Source of the DNA: Bacteroidota bacterium
GTDB lineage: Bacteria > Bacteroidota > Bacteroidia > Chitinophagales > Chitinophagaceae
Direction: 5' to 3'
NCBI GenBank assembly: GCA_947460595.1
Contig: CANHGS010000017.1
Span: forward strand, 1 to 64,000
DNA: 64,000 nucleotides
Part shown: positions 46,216-54,121 of the stretch, one piece after another
How the letters are laid out: each line of letters begins with the position of its first letter
Position numbering within the stretch: the first letter of the stretch is position 1
Notes under the pieces: model-generated
Database searches by the model: none
Told to the model about the DNA's origin: nothing
The model's input: only the letters and a program-made list of their open reading frames with translations
Position numbers and translations under genes: made by a program

Positions 46216-47745
46216 ATGAAAAAATATTTACTACTCATCAGCCTCATCAGCAGTAGTTTGTTGATGGCTCAAACACCAGAAGACGCATTGCGTACTGCCT
46301 GGTATACTCAAAATGGTTCTGGCAGGAATACGGCTACTGGTGGCGTAATGGGATCACTAGGTGGAGACATTACAGCCAACCACGTAAACCCTGCTGGCCT
46401 TGGCTTATTCAAGACCAATGAATTTTTATTGAGTGGTGGCATGCATTTGAATAACAATAAATTCAATTATCGCGGAACCGATACAACTGCTAATAAGAAT
46501 GCATTCAATTATGGCGCTTCTGGTTTAATCTTAAGCTCCTCTCCTAACTACAAAACAAAATGGACCAGTTCTGCTTTTGCCATTTCTGTTAATCAAATTG
46601 CCAATTACAATAACCGTATTCAGTTTAAGGGTTTCAATAATTTTAGCTCTTTCTCTGAAAAGTATTTAGAAGAATTGATTCGAGACAGGGCTGATACCAA
46701 CGCCGCATTGAGCAATTATATTTTTGGTTCATCACTGGCCTTCCGTACTTATTTGATAGATACCATTCGTGGTGCAGGTGGATCAGTGGCAGGTTACCAA
46801 AGTTTGGTGCCCATTTCAAGTGGCGTGAATCAATCTTATGACGCCATTACTTCTGGAGGATTCCATGAGATAGCTGTGGGTGTTGCAGGAAATATGGCAG
46901 ACAAAATGTACGTGGGTGGATCCTTGGTCATTCCTGTTATTAATTATACGCGTGAATTAACCTATTCGGAAAAAGATCCTACCAATAATGTCAATAATGA
47001 ATTTTCTAGTTTTGAATTCAAAGAAAAATTTAGTTCCAGAGGTATAGGACTTGGTTTGAAAATGGGTATGATTTACAAGCCGCAGGATTTTTGGCGGATT
47101 GGCTTTGCCTTTCATACGCCACAGTTAATTGGCTATAAAGATGAAGTGCGGGCTAGCATGATTACTAATACAGAAAAATATGCAGGCATTGTTTCCGAAA
47201 ATAGTGATGCCCTTAATAGTGGTAACCCAGGCAAGGGAGAATATAATTTAATCACTCCATACCGCGCCATCATTAGTGCTAGTTATGTATTCCGTGAAGT
47301 AAAAGATACGCGCAGACAAAGGGCTTTCTTGAGTGCTGATCTGGAATATGTGAACTATCGCGGAGCAAGGTATTCTACCATTGACAAAAACAATACTGCC
47401 CTTGTTCAATACTATCAATTGGTGAATGAAGAAATCAAAGACTATTACCGTGGTAATTTTAATTTTCGCGTAGGTGGTGAATTAAAATTCAATGTATGGA
47501 TGGTGCGTTTGGGTGGTGGTTATTATGGAAGTCCTTATGCAGATCATCTGCTGAAAGCTGACCGCATAGTTGCATCTGGCGGATTGGGCTATAGAAACCA
47601 TGGCATGTTTATAGACCTGAGCTACTCACATGCGTTTCAAAAAGACGTACAGTTTGCTTATAGACTCAATGACAAACCCAACACATTTGCCAACCAATTG
47701 GGTAGCAGGGGTACTTTAATGATGACCTTAGGAATTAAATTCTAA
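46216..47745 (+). CDS. FadL/OmpP1-like outer-membrane transport protein
   Basis: A 509-aa outer-membrane protein with signal peptide ending LLMAQ. The mature N-terminus has GGVMGSLGGDITANHVNPAGLGLF, the 'xxNPAGL' hatch feature of FadL-type channels, followed by many amphipathic strands and a terminal TLMMTLGIKF. FadL channels pass hydrophobic compounds; the substrate is unknown. The 3' end overlaps convergent miaA by 18 bp. Confidence 0.85.
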   Translation: MKKYLLLISLISSSLLMAQTPEDALRTAWYTQNGSGRNTATGGVMGSLGGDITANHVNPAGLGLFKTNEFLLSGGMHLNNNKFNYRGTDTTANKNAFNYGASGLILSSSPNYKTKWTSSAFAISVNQIANYNNRIQFKGFNNFSSFSEKYLEELIRDRADTNAALSNYIFGSSLAFRTYLIDTIRGAGGSVAGYQSLVPISSGVNQSYDAITSGGFHEIAVGVAGNMADKMYVGGSLVIPVINYTRELTYSEKDPTNNVNNEFSSFEFKEKFSSRGIGLGLKMGMIYKPQDFWRIGFAFHTPQLIGYKDEVRASMITNTEKYAGIVSENSDALNSGNPGKGEYNLITPYRAIISASYVFREVKDTRRQRAFLSADLEYVNYRGARYSTIDKNNTALVQYYQLVNEEIKDYYRGNFNFRVGGELKFNVWMVRLGGGYYGSPYADHLLKADRIVASGGLGYRNHGMFIDLSYSHAFQKDVQFAYRLNDKPNTFANQLGSRGTLMMTLGIKF

Positions 47746-48630
47746 TACTTTTTCAACTGAACTATTTGAAGCATCCATCCAATTGATGGATGTTTCTTTT
47801 TTAAACCAGGTCATCTGCCTTTTGGCGTATTGACGGGTATGTTGTTTGATTTGTTCAATGGCCATGGCCTCTGAAATTTCACCCCTAAAATGGGCAAATA
47901 ATTCTTGGTAGCCTACGGTTTGTAAAGCGTTATTGGTTTGAAATGGGAACAGCGCTTTAGCTTCTTGAATCAATCCCGCTTCTACCATTTTGTCTACCCG
48001 CTGATTAATGCGTTGATTCAAAATTTCTCTTGGTAATTCCAATCCAATTTTGACAACTTTAAAGGGGCGTTGTTTTTTCTCCGCCTTTCTAAAATCCAAA
48101 ATAGAAGATCCCGTAGTCAAGATAAACTCCAAGCCACGCATGAGTCTTTGTGGATTTTGTTGTTCCACTTGCGCCCAAAATGGGGGATCTTTTTCTTGAA
48201 CTTGGGCTTGCAACCATCCCAAACCATTTTGCGCATAGTTTGCTATCACTTGGGCCCTAATTGCTGGCGCGATGCTTGGCATTGCATCCATACCATCCGT
48301 GAAAGCTTTGATATACAAACCCGTGCCCCCCACCATGACAAGACTTGGATGTTGTTGCAACAAACTTTCTGCTTTTTGCAAAGCATATACTTCAAACAGA
48401 CCTGCGTTTACGCTGTCATGAATAGAATGCGAATTGATAAAATGGTGGGGGGCCATGGCTAATTCCTTGGCTGATGGTTTGGCTACCGCAATCCCCAATT
48501 CTTGAAAACACTGTCTGGAATCAGCAGAAATAATCTCTGTGCTAAGCGCCTGAGCTAACTCAATAGCAAAGGCTGTTTTGCCAACAGCTGTTGGACCGCA
48601 AATAATAAATATGGTGGGTGCCTCTTGCAA
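47728..48630 (-). CDS. miaA: tRNA dimethylallyltransferase MiaA
   Basis: A 300-aa enzyme that prenylates A37 of tRNAs reading UNN codons. The P-loop GPTAVGKT is at residues 12-19, ISADSRQCFQELGIAVAKPS near 34-53, VGGTGLYIKAF near 100 and QLTxxRQYAKRQxTWF-like HTRQYAKRQMTWFKKE near 272. The start appears to be TTG at 48630; no in-frame ATG fits the family N-terminus. Overlaps the convergent FadL-like gene by 18 bp. Confidence 0.96.
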   Translation of the reverse strand: MQEAPTIFIICGPTAVGKTAFAIELAQALSTEIISADSRQCFQELGIAVAKPSAKELAMAPHHFINSHSIHDSVNAGLFEVYALQKAESLLQQHPSLVMVGGTGLYIKAFTDGMDAMPSIAPAIRAQVIANYAQNGLGWLQAQVQEKDPPFWAQVEQQNPQRLMRGLEFILTTGSSILDFRKAEKKQRPFKVVKIGLELPREILNQRINQRVDKMVEAGLIQEAKALFPFQTNNALQTVGYQELFAHFRGEISEAMAIEQIKQHTRQYAKRQMTWFKKETSINWMDASNSSVEKVLEFNS

Positions 48631-48671
48631 TGGATCCCGAAAATTAAATGGGAGTGAATATTTCCTAATGC

Positions 48672-49247
48672 TTAAAAAGCATCTTCATCATGACCCTCTT
48701 CTGCACCCTCTGCTTCATCATTATCATCTGAACTATCAGACTCGTCTCCCTCTTCTCCAAATCCATCGGTGGCTTCAGTTAGGTCATATTTTTCTTCAAT
48801 ATCTGCAAACTTATCGCCCAACAAACTCTTGGTACCGTATTGTTGCGGCCCAATCCCTTCTGTTCTTGAAACGGAAGGATAGACCAGTTTACTGCTTTCT
48901 TCCTTGCTTACATTAATAAGTTCTACCAGAAAAGTCCAGTTTTTGACAAAATCATAGACATAAATAAATTTCTGGTTGGTGTCCCTGATTTCAGAACCAA
49001 TAGTAGTTTCTGCCATCATTAGAGGAGCTACTGGATAAGCTTTATCATAGGTTTCCAAAGAAATCTCTCTACCCCTTTGCCAGTTATCATTGCTGCGATA
49101 GAATGTAGCCTGGTGCTTGCTATCAAACTCATAGGACTTTACAATAGCCAAATGCAAGTCATGAAAATGCTGGGTATGTTTGATTACAATATCACGGTAT
49201 ACCGCATCGTCTTCTTCCAGATAAACTCTAAATTTTAAAACAGCCAT
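48672..49247 (-). CDS. pRiA4b ORF-3 / IS1096 passenger TnpR-like protein
   Basis: A 191-aa protein of the PF07929 type: KFRVYLEEDDAVYRDIVIKHTQHFHDLHLAI at the N-terminus, then TFYRSNDNWQRG. The last 35 residues are almost only Asp, Glu, Ser and Gly. Despite the transposon-derived family name no mobile element is here; the gene is a stable neighbour 41 bp before miaA. Upstream, TTTG-N20-TTAATTTG on the minus strand (about 49280-49311) is a plausible promoter. Function unknown. Confidence 0.8.
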   Translation of the reverse strand: MAVLKFRVYLEEDDAVYRDIVIKHTQHFHDLHLAIVKSYEFDSKHQATFYRSNDNWQRGREISLETYDKAYPVAPLMMAETTIGSEIRDTNQKFIYVYDFVKNWTFLVELINVSKEESSKLVYPSVSRTEGIGPQQYGTKSLLGDKFADIEEKYDLTEATDGFGEEGDESDSSDDNDEAEGAEEGHDEDAF

Positions 49248-49322
49248 TCTCTTGGTTCAGGTTTAAAGGTTGTAAAGCATGCAAATTAAGCAAGTATCGC
49301 TTTGAAAAACAAAATTCCATAT

Positions 49323-50741
49323 TTATTCACCGGTGGGCAAACCCAATTCTGCCCCTTTTGCTAACATGAACCTAAAAGCAGTCTCATATTCATTGGGAAT
49401 AATGCCGTCTAAAATGGCTTCCCGAATGGCGTCTTTGATCAATCCCACAATTCTTCCTGGGCTTAGTTTAAAATGATCCATGATCATTTCTCCCGTAATG
49501 GGCGGCTGCCAATTCCGCATTTGATCAATCTCTTCCACTGCTTTCATCCGCAATTTGACCATTTCAAAATTCTGCAAATAGCGCTTTACTTTCTGCTTGT
49601 TCTTACTGGTAATATCGGCGGAGCACAAGAGCATTAAACCGTCTATATCTTCTCCTGCATCAAAGAGCAAGCGTCTTACTGCACTATCCGTAATATTTTC
49701 CTTGGTTAAACTAATGGGTCTTAAATGCAGTGCTACTAGCTTTTGCACTAGCTTCATTTTTTCATTCAAAGGAAGTTTGAGTTTGGAAAAGATTTTGGGC
49801 ACCATTCTAGCACCCACCATTTCATGACCATGAAAGGTCCAACCATGGCCTTCTTCAAACTGTTTGGTAGCGGGTTTACCTATATCGTGCAAGAGCGCAG
49901 CCCAACGCAACCAGAGGTCATCTGTATGTTCCGAAATATTATCAATGACTTGTAAAGTATGGTAAAAATTATCTTTGTGTCCATGGCCGTCAATATATTG
50001 GGCTCCGTGCAATTCTACCATTTGAGGAAAGACCAATTGCAATAGTCCTGATTGATAGAGTAAGTCCCAACCAATAGATGGCTTTTTACAAAGCATGATT
50101 TTATTCAATTCATCCGTGATTCTTTCTTGAGAAACTATCTTAATTCTGGAAGCCTGTGCTTGAATGGCTTCAAAAGTTTCAGGTACAATGCTAAAATCCA
50201 ACTGTGTAGCAAAACGAATGGCGCGCATCATGCGCAAGGGATCATCACTAAAAGTTTGTGCTGGTGTTAAAGGGGTTTGAATAATTTTAGCTTCAATAGC
50301 TGCTAACCCATTAAAAGGGTCAATCAATTTTCCAAAATCGGCTTTGTTCAAACTAATGGCTAGTGCATTAATGGTAAAATCTCTGCGGTTCTGATCATCT
50401 TCTAAAGAACCCATTTCTACTTGTGGCTTTCTACTATCTAGTTGATAGCTTTCTTTTCTAGCACCCACAAATTCAATTTCAAATGCAGGTAACTTGACTT
50501 GAGCCGTTCCAAAATTTTTAAAATAAGCAACGGTTGGTCTGGGTTCAAATAAATCTGCTACGCGATGCGCCAAAGCAATACCATCGCCCAAGCAAACTAT
50601 ATCTGCATCTTTGGTTGGCCGGCCAATGATTTTGTCACGCACAAAGCCACCTATTAAAAATGAGGGCAGCTCTAGCTCAGCTGCAGCTTTGGCAATTTTA
50701 TCAAAAACAAGCTGTTCTGTATGGGTAAAAATCAAATCCAT
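49323..50741 (-). CDS. cca: CCA tRNA nucleotidyltransferase with HD domain
   Basis: A 472-aa class II nucleotidyltransferase: [22 protein letters not shown] near residue 28-50 with the metal-binding [13 protein letters not shown] near 118, and [13 protein letters not shown] near 163. A C-terminal HD phosphohydrolase domain has [12 protein letters not shown] near 257 and HEMVGA. It adds or repairs the 3' CCA of tRNAs. The ATG at 50741 is chosen because a perfect promoter box lies 6 nt upstream; the TTG at 50750 lies within that box. Confidence 0.95.
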   Translation of the reverse strand: MDLIFTHTEQLVFDKIAKAAAELELPSFLIGGFVRDKIIGRPTKDADIVCLGDGIALAHRVADLFEPRPTVAYFKNFGTAQVKLPAFEIEFVGARKESYQLDSRKPQVEMGSLEDDQNRRDFTINALAISLNKADFGKLIDPFNGLAAIEAKIIQTPLTPAQTFSDDPLRMMRAIRFATQLDFSIVPETFEAIQAQASRIKIVSQERITDELNKIMLCKKPSIGWDLLYQSGLLQLVFPQMVELHGAQYIDGHGHKDNFYHTLQVIDNISEHTDDLWLRWAALLHDIGKPATKQFEEGHGWTFHGHEMVGARMVPKIFSKLKLPLNEKMKLVQKLVALHLRPISLTKENITDSAVRRLLFDAGEDIDGLMLLCSADITSKNKQKVKRYLQNFEMVKLRMKAVEEIDQMRNWQPPITGEMIMDHFKLSPGRIVGLIKDAIREAILDGIIPNEYETAFRFMLAKGAELGLPTGE

Positions 50742-50747
50742 CTGCGG

Positions 50748-50755
50748 CAAATGTA
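50748..50755 (-). promoter_or_regulatory. -7 box TACATTTG before cca
   Basis: A perfect TAnnTTTG; CCGCAG then ATG, the same 6-nt spacing as mutS. Confidence 0.6.
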
Positions 50756-50769
50756 AATGCTTTCTTTGT

Positions 50770-51768
50770 TTAAGCGGGCAATGTGGCCAACAAGTCTGTT
50801 TGAGTAATTAGATTAGCACAATTGAAATGGCCTTCTGGGCATTGTTTTCTTCCATGAATCCCACAGGGGCGGCAATCTAGGGCTGCTTTCACTTCAACTA
50901 TATGGCTTTTGTCAGAAAGAGGCCCGTATCCAAAAGCAGGTAAGGTAGAACAGTAAATGGCGGTTACTGGGCCATTGACACTTGAGGCAAAATGCATGGG
51001 GGCAGAGTCATTCACATAATTCATCACTGCCGTTTTCATCAAGGCGGCCGATTGTAAAAAATTCAACTGGCCTGCCAAACTAATGGCATTGCTAGAACTA
51101 GCACTTGCAAGAATCCGGTTACAGGTTTCCGCATCTGATGGAGCCCCTAACAAATAAACTTGGTAATGCTTAGGTATTAATTGTAGCAGCTTTGTCCACT
51201 GTGCTTCTGGATATTGTTTGGTAAACCATACAGAAGCAGGAGCCATACAGATATAAGGGCTTTTTGTATAATCAGCCACTGCAGCAAAATCTGCATCACT
51301 AGGATATAGCTTTGGCTTTGCCGGTTCTGGTTGAGACTCAGTAACTATTAATTGGTGGTTGCGCTGAATTTCATGCAGGTCAATATCGCCCTTGCTAAAA
51401 ATATGTTTGATCCGTTTGCTAAAAAAAAGGCTGAATGGATTTTTGTCAAAACCAATAGTGGTTTTGGCTCCAGAAAAAATGGTAATCAAACCAGTAGCAG
51501 CAAATCTTTGCACATTAATTAATAGATCAAATCTGTGCTCCCTAATCTCTTGGATTATTTGAAAGAGGTGTTGGTATTTGTTGTTGTTTTTATTCCAGAC
51601 CAAAACCTCTTTTACAAAGGGATGGTTTTTAAAAAGGGCTTCATTGCCTTTTCTCACCAAGATACTAATGCCTGCGGTAGGATATTGTTGGTGTAAGGAT
51701 TCTAATAATCCGGTAGCCAGAACCACGTCCCCAATAAATGCCGTTTGGATTACTAGAATTTTTTGCAT
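50770..51768 (-). CDS. Glycosyltransferase family 9 (heptosyltransferase-like)
   Basis: A 332-aa GT-B glycosyltransferase. The N-terminal [25 protein letters not shown] and the C-terminal [40 protein letters not shown] are typical of ADP-heptose:LPS heptosyltransferases. Sugar donor and acceptor are not certain, since many Bacteroidota use GT9 enzymes without heptose. A cysteine cluster ([19 protein letters not shown]) lies at the C-terminus. The ATG at 51768 is set by the promoter 3 nt upstream. Confidence 0.9.
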   Translation of the reverse strand: MQKILVIQTAFIGDVVLATGLLESLHQQYPTAGISILVRKGNEALFKNHPFVKEVLVWNKNNNKYQHLFQIIQEIREHRFDLLINVQRFAATGLITIFSGAKTTIGFDKNPFSLFFSKRIKHIFSKGDIDLHEIQRNHQLIVTESQPEPAKPKLYPSDADFAAVADYTKSPYICMAPASVWFTKQYPEAQWTKLLQLIPKHYQVYLLGAPSDAETCNRILASASSSNAISLAGQLNFLQSAALMKTAVMNYVNDSAPMHFASSVNGPVTAIYCSTLPAFGYGPLSDKSHIVEVKAALDCRPCGIHGRKQCPEGHFNCANLITQTDLLATLPA

Positions 51769-51771
51769 GGG

Positions 51772-51800
51772 CAAATTTACTAGATTATTCCAAAGCCAAA
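51772..51800 (-). promoter_or_regulatory. Promoter of the GT9 gene: TTTG-N17-TAAATTTG, leaderless
   Basis: -33 TTTG (51797-51800) and a perfect -7 TAAATTTG (51772-51779); only CCC separates the box from the ATG at 51768. Both elements are present, making this the best leaderless promoter in the window. Confidence 0.75.
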
Positions 51801-52079
51801 TAAATGGCAGATATCTTTATTCGTATTCTAGCTCATTGCTAAAAAACTCCCAGTCAAAAAGAATAAAACTGCAAAAGATCCTATGCAGGGTCTTGATAGT
51901 GGCTAAGTCTAGTATTGTTTTTGTCATACCCTTGATTTTACTTGAATAAATGCTTGCTTTAAGTTTGAAATTAATTGTGACTATTACAAGCAATTCTTCA
52001 TAAAGTTTGGCAAAATCAGCTATTTATGAATTCCTTAACCCTATTCAGGGAAACTAGTTCAACTAAGACCCTGAAATTG

Positions 52080-52087
52080 TATGTTTG
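52080..52087 (+). promoter_or_regulatory. -7 box TATGTTTG before dapD
   Basis: A perfect TAnnTTTG with TTC 19 bp upstream as a weak -33 element; predicted leader of about 8 nt. Confidence 0.55.
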
Positions 52088-52099
52088 TAAAAAAAAGCA

Positions 52100-52912
52100 A
52101 TGTCATTACAAGCCTTGATCCTGGACGCTTGGGATAACCGAGAATTATTAAAAGATAGTAAGTATTCAGACGCCGTTAGGGCCGTAATTGAAGAAGTAGA
52201 CAAGGGCAGGTTAAGAACGGCCGCCCCTTCTGAAAATGGGTGGGTAGTGAATGAGTGGGTAAAACAGGCCATCTTACTCTATTTTGGCATACAGCAAATG
52301 CAAACCTGGGACTTAGCTCCCTTTGAGTTCTATGACAAAATGTTGCTCAAGAAAAATTATAAGGATTTAGGCGTAAGGGCCGTTCCACACGCGGTAGCGC
52401 GATATGGTGCTTACTTAGCAAAAAATGTGGTTTTAATGCCTAGCTATGTCAATATTGGCGCTTATGTAGATGAAGGCACCATGGTAGATACTTGGGCTAC
52501 CGTGGGTAGCTGTGCTCAGATTGGCAAGGGTGTACACCTGAGTGGCGGCGTAGGTATTGGCGGGGTCTTAGAACCCTTACAAGCAAGCCCGGTGATTATT
52601 GAAGATGGTTGCTTTTTGGGAAGCAGGGCTATTGTGGTTGAAGGCGTGATTGTTGAAAAAGAAGCGGTTTTGGGTGCTAATGTGGTCTTAACCAAATCAA
52701 CCAAAATCATTGATGTTAGTGGCCCTGAACCCATTGAATACAAAGGCAGGGTTCCTGCTAGGTCTGTAGTTATTCCAGGCACTTATGCCAAACAATTCCC
52801 TGCAGGAGAATACCATGTAAACTGTGCCTTAATCATTGGAACCCGCAAACCCAGCACTGATTTAAAAACCAGTTTGAACGATGCGCTTAGAGAATTCAAT
52901 GTGAGCGTATAG
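52100..52912 (+). CDS. dapD: Tetrahydrodipicolinate N-succinyltransferase
   Basis: A 270-aa left-handed beta-helix acyltransferase of the succinylase branch of lysine/DAP synthesis. The N-terminal helical domain (MSLQALILDAWDNRELL) precedes hexapeptide repeats from about residue 100 (VNIGAYVDEGTMVDTWATVGSCAQIGKG), with GGVGIGGVLEPL near 150. It uses succinyl-CoA. An EamA transporter gene follows after 20 bp. Confidence 0.96.
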   Translation: MSLQALILDAWDNRELLKDSKYSDAVRAVIEEVDKGRLRTAAPSENGWVVNEWVKQAILLYFGIQQMQTWDLAPFEFYDKMLLKKNYKDLGVRAVPHAVARYGAYLAKNVVLMPSYVNIGAYVDEGTMVDTWATVGSCAQIGKGVHLSGGVGIGGVLEPLQASPVIIEDGCFLGSRAIVVEGVIVEKEAVLGANVVLTKSTKIIDVSGPEPIEYKGRVPARSVVIPGTYAKQFPAGEYHVNCALIIGTRKPSTDLKTSLNDALREFNVSV

Positions 52913-52932
52913 TTATCACTTAAAAAGGTTTA

Positions 52933-53862
52933 ATGCCGAATAGCAGAAAAGATACAGCATACCAACTTACAGTCTCAGGATTTCTGATCACATTGTTGGG
53001 TGCTGTATTTTTTTCTACCAAGGCCATTTTTGTAAAATTGGCTTTTAAGGATACAGGGGTAGATGCCATTACCTTACTCAGTTTGCGCATGTTATTCTCT
53101 CTACCCTTCTATCTTGTAGCTGCTTGGTTGGGTGCTAAAAAAGAAGCCGTCAAACCATTGACCAAGAGGGATTGGTTTTATGTCTGTCTCTTAGGCATTT
53201 TTGGTTACCACCTTAGCAGTTTATTTGATTTTATTGGTCTTCAATATGTATCCGCTGGTTTAGAAAGGCTGATCTTATTTCTTTACCCCACTTTCTCTGT
53301 ACTCATCAATACCTACTTTTTTAAGACCAAGTTGAATAGGACTCAAATCATTGCCCTATTGTTAACTTATCTAGGCATTGGCATTGCCTATTTTGGGGAA
53401 CTAAAAATTGATAGCAGTAATCCTGGTTTCTTTTTTGGTTCATTGATGATTTTTCTTTGTGCCGTCACCTATTCTTTCTATCTAGTTGGTACAGGCAGAA
53501 TGGTAACCAAGGTTGGTGCTACTAGGTATACGGCTTATGCCATGCTATCGGCCACCGCCGGCATTTTCTTACAATTTTTAGTAACCCGAAATATATCTTC
53601 GGTACCATGGAGCCCTACCCTTTTTTGGTATGGCTTGTTATTGGCATTGGTGGCCACGGTACTACCCTCTTTTATGATGAGTAATGGCATGAAAAAAATT
53701 GGCAGTAACAACGTATCTATTATTACCAGTATTGGCCCAGTATCTACTATTATTCAAGCCCATTTCTTTTTGGGCGAGTCCATTTTACCCACTCAGGTAT
53801 TTGGAACCATTTTGGTCATTATTGGCGTACTACTAATTGGCTGGCAGTCTAAAAACGATTAG
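52933..53862 (+). CDS. DMT-superfamily transporter (EamA type)
   Basis: A 309-aa integral membrane protein with about ten hydrophobic helices arranged as two EamA repeats (first from about 15, second from about 165). LITLLGAVFFSTKAIFVKLAF begins helix 1. Substrate unknown; many relatives export amino acids or metabolites. It is 20 bp after dapD and so probably co-transcribed, which makes an amino-acid-related role possible but unproven. Confidence 0.9.
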   Translation: MPNSRKDTAYQLTVSGFLITLLGAVFFSTKAIFVKLAFKDTGVDAITLLSLRMLFSLPFYLVAAWLGAKKEAVKPLTKRDWFYVCLLGIFGYHLSSLFDFIGLQYVSAGLERLILFLYPTFSVLINTYFFKTKLNRTQIIALLLTYLGIGIAYFGELKIDSSNPGFFFGSLMIFLCAVTYSFYLVGTGRMVTKVGATRYTAYAMLSATAGIFLQFLVTRNISSVPWSPTLFWYGLLLALVATVLPSFMMSNGMKKIGSNNVSIITSIGPVSTIIQAHFFLGESILPTQVFGTILVIIGVLLIGWQSKND

Positions 53863-53869
53863 ACCAACA

Positions 53870-54052
53870 AGAACCTCAACTAAACACAAAGACATTGTTT
53901 GCATTCACCGTTCTTATTTAATAGAAGTATCCCCAATTAAGCTTTTAGAAACTCATGAAAAAGACCTCCAGTTGGCAATTTTAAGTACAGAACAGCAACT
54001 TTTTGTAAGCAAATCTGGGTTTACCAAACTAAAGCTGGAATTGGGTTGGTAA
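53870..54052 (+). pseudogene. Remnant of a LytTR-type DNA-binding domain
   Basis: A short frame ending at 54052 encodes IVCIHRSYLIEVSPIKLL...LFVSKSGFTKL, which follows the C-terminal half of LytTR domains (consensus like RIHRSYIVN ... IPVSRSYRKEL). There is no start codon of good context, and the receiver or membrane domain that should precede it is missing; the sequence before it is the EamA gene's end. I read it as the 3' remains of a LytTR response regulator. It could also be a short expressed protein. Confidence 0.5.
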
Positions 54053-54121
54053 AAACTGACCCTTATCATTGGCATTTGATGGGATTAGGTTTAATATGCA
54101 GGCTGAATACAACTGCATCCC

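Larger units (their letters stand above)
51769..52099. other. Non-coding 331 bp between divergent GT9 and dapD genes
   Basis: Apart from the GT9 promoter at one end and the dapD box at the other, it holds a small imperfect hairpin AAGATCC/GGGTCTT near 51876-51896. No convincing frame or RNA was found. Confidence 0.6.

Noticed and set aside
48672..49247. Mobile element suggested by the TnpR-like family name
   Set aside because: No inverted repeats, transposase or target duplications nearby; it is a chromosomal gene between cca and miaA.
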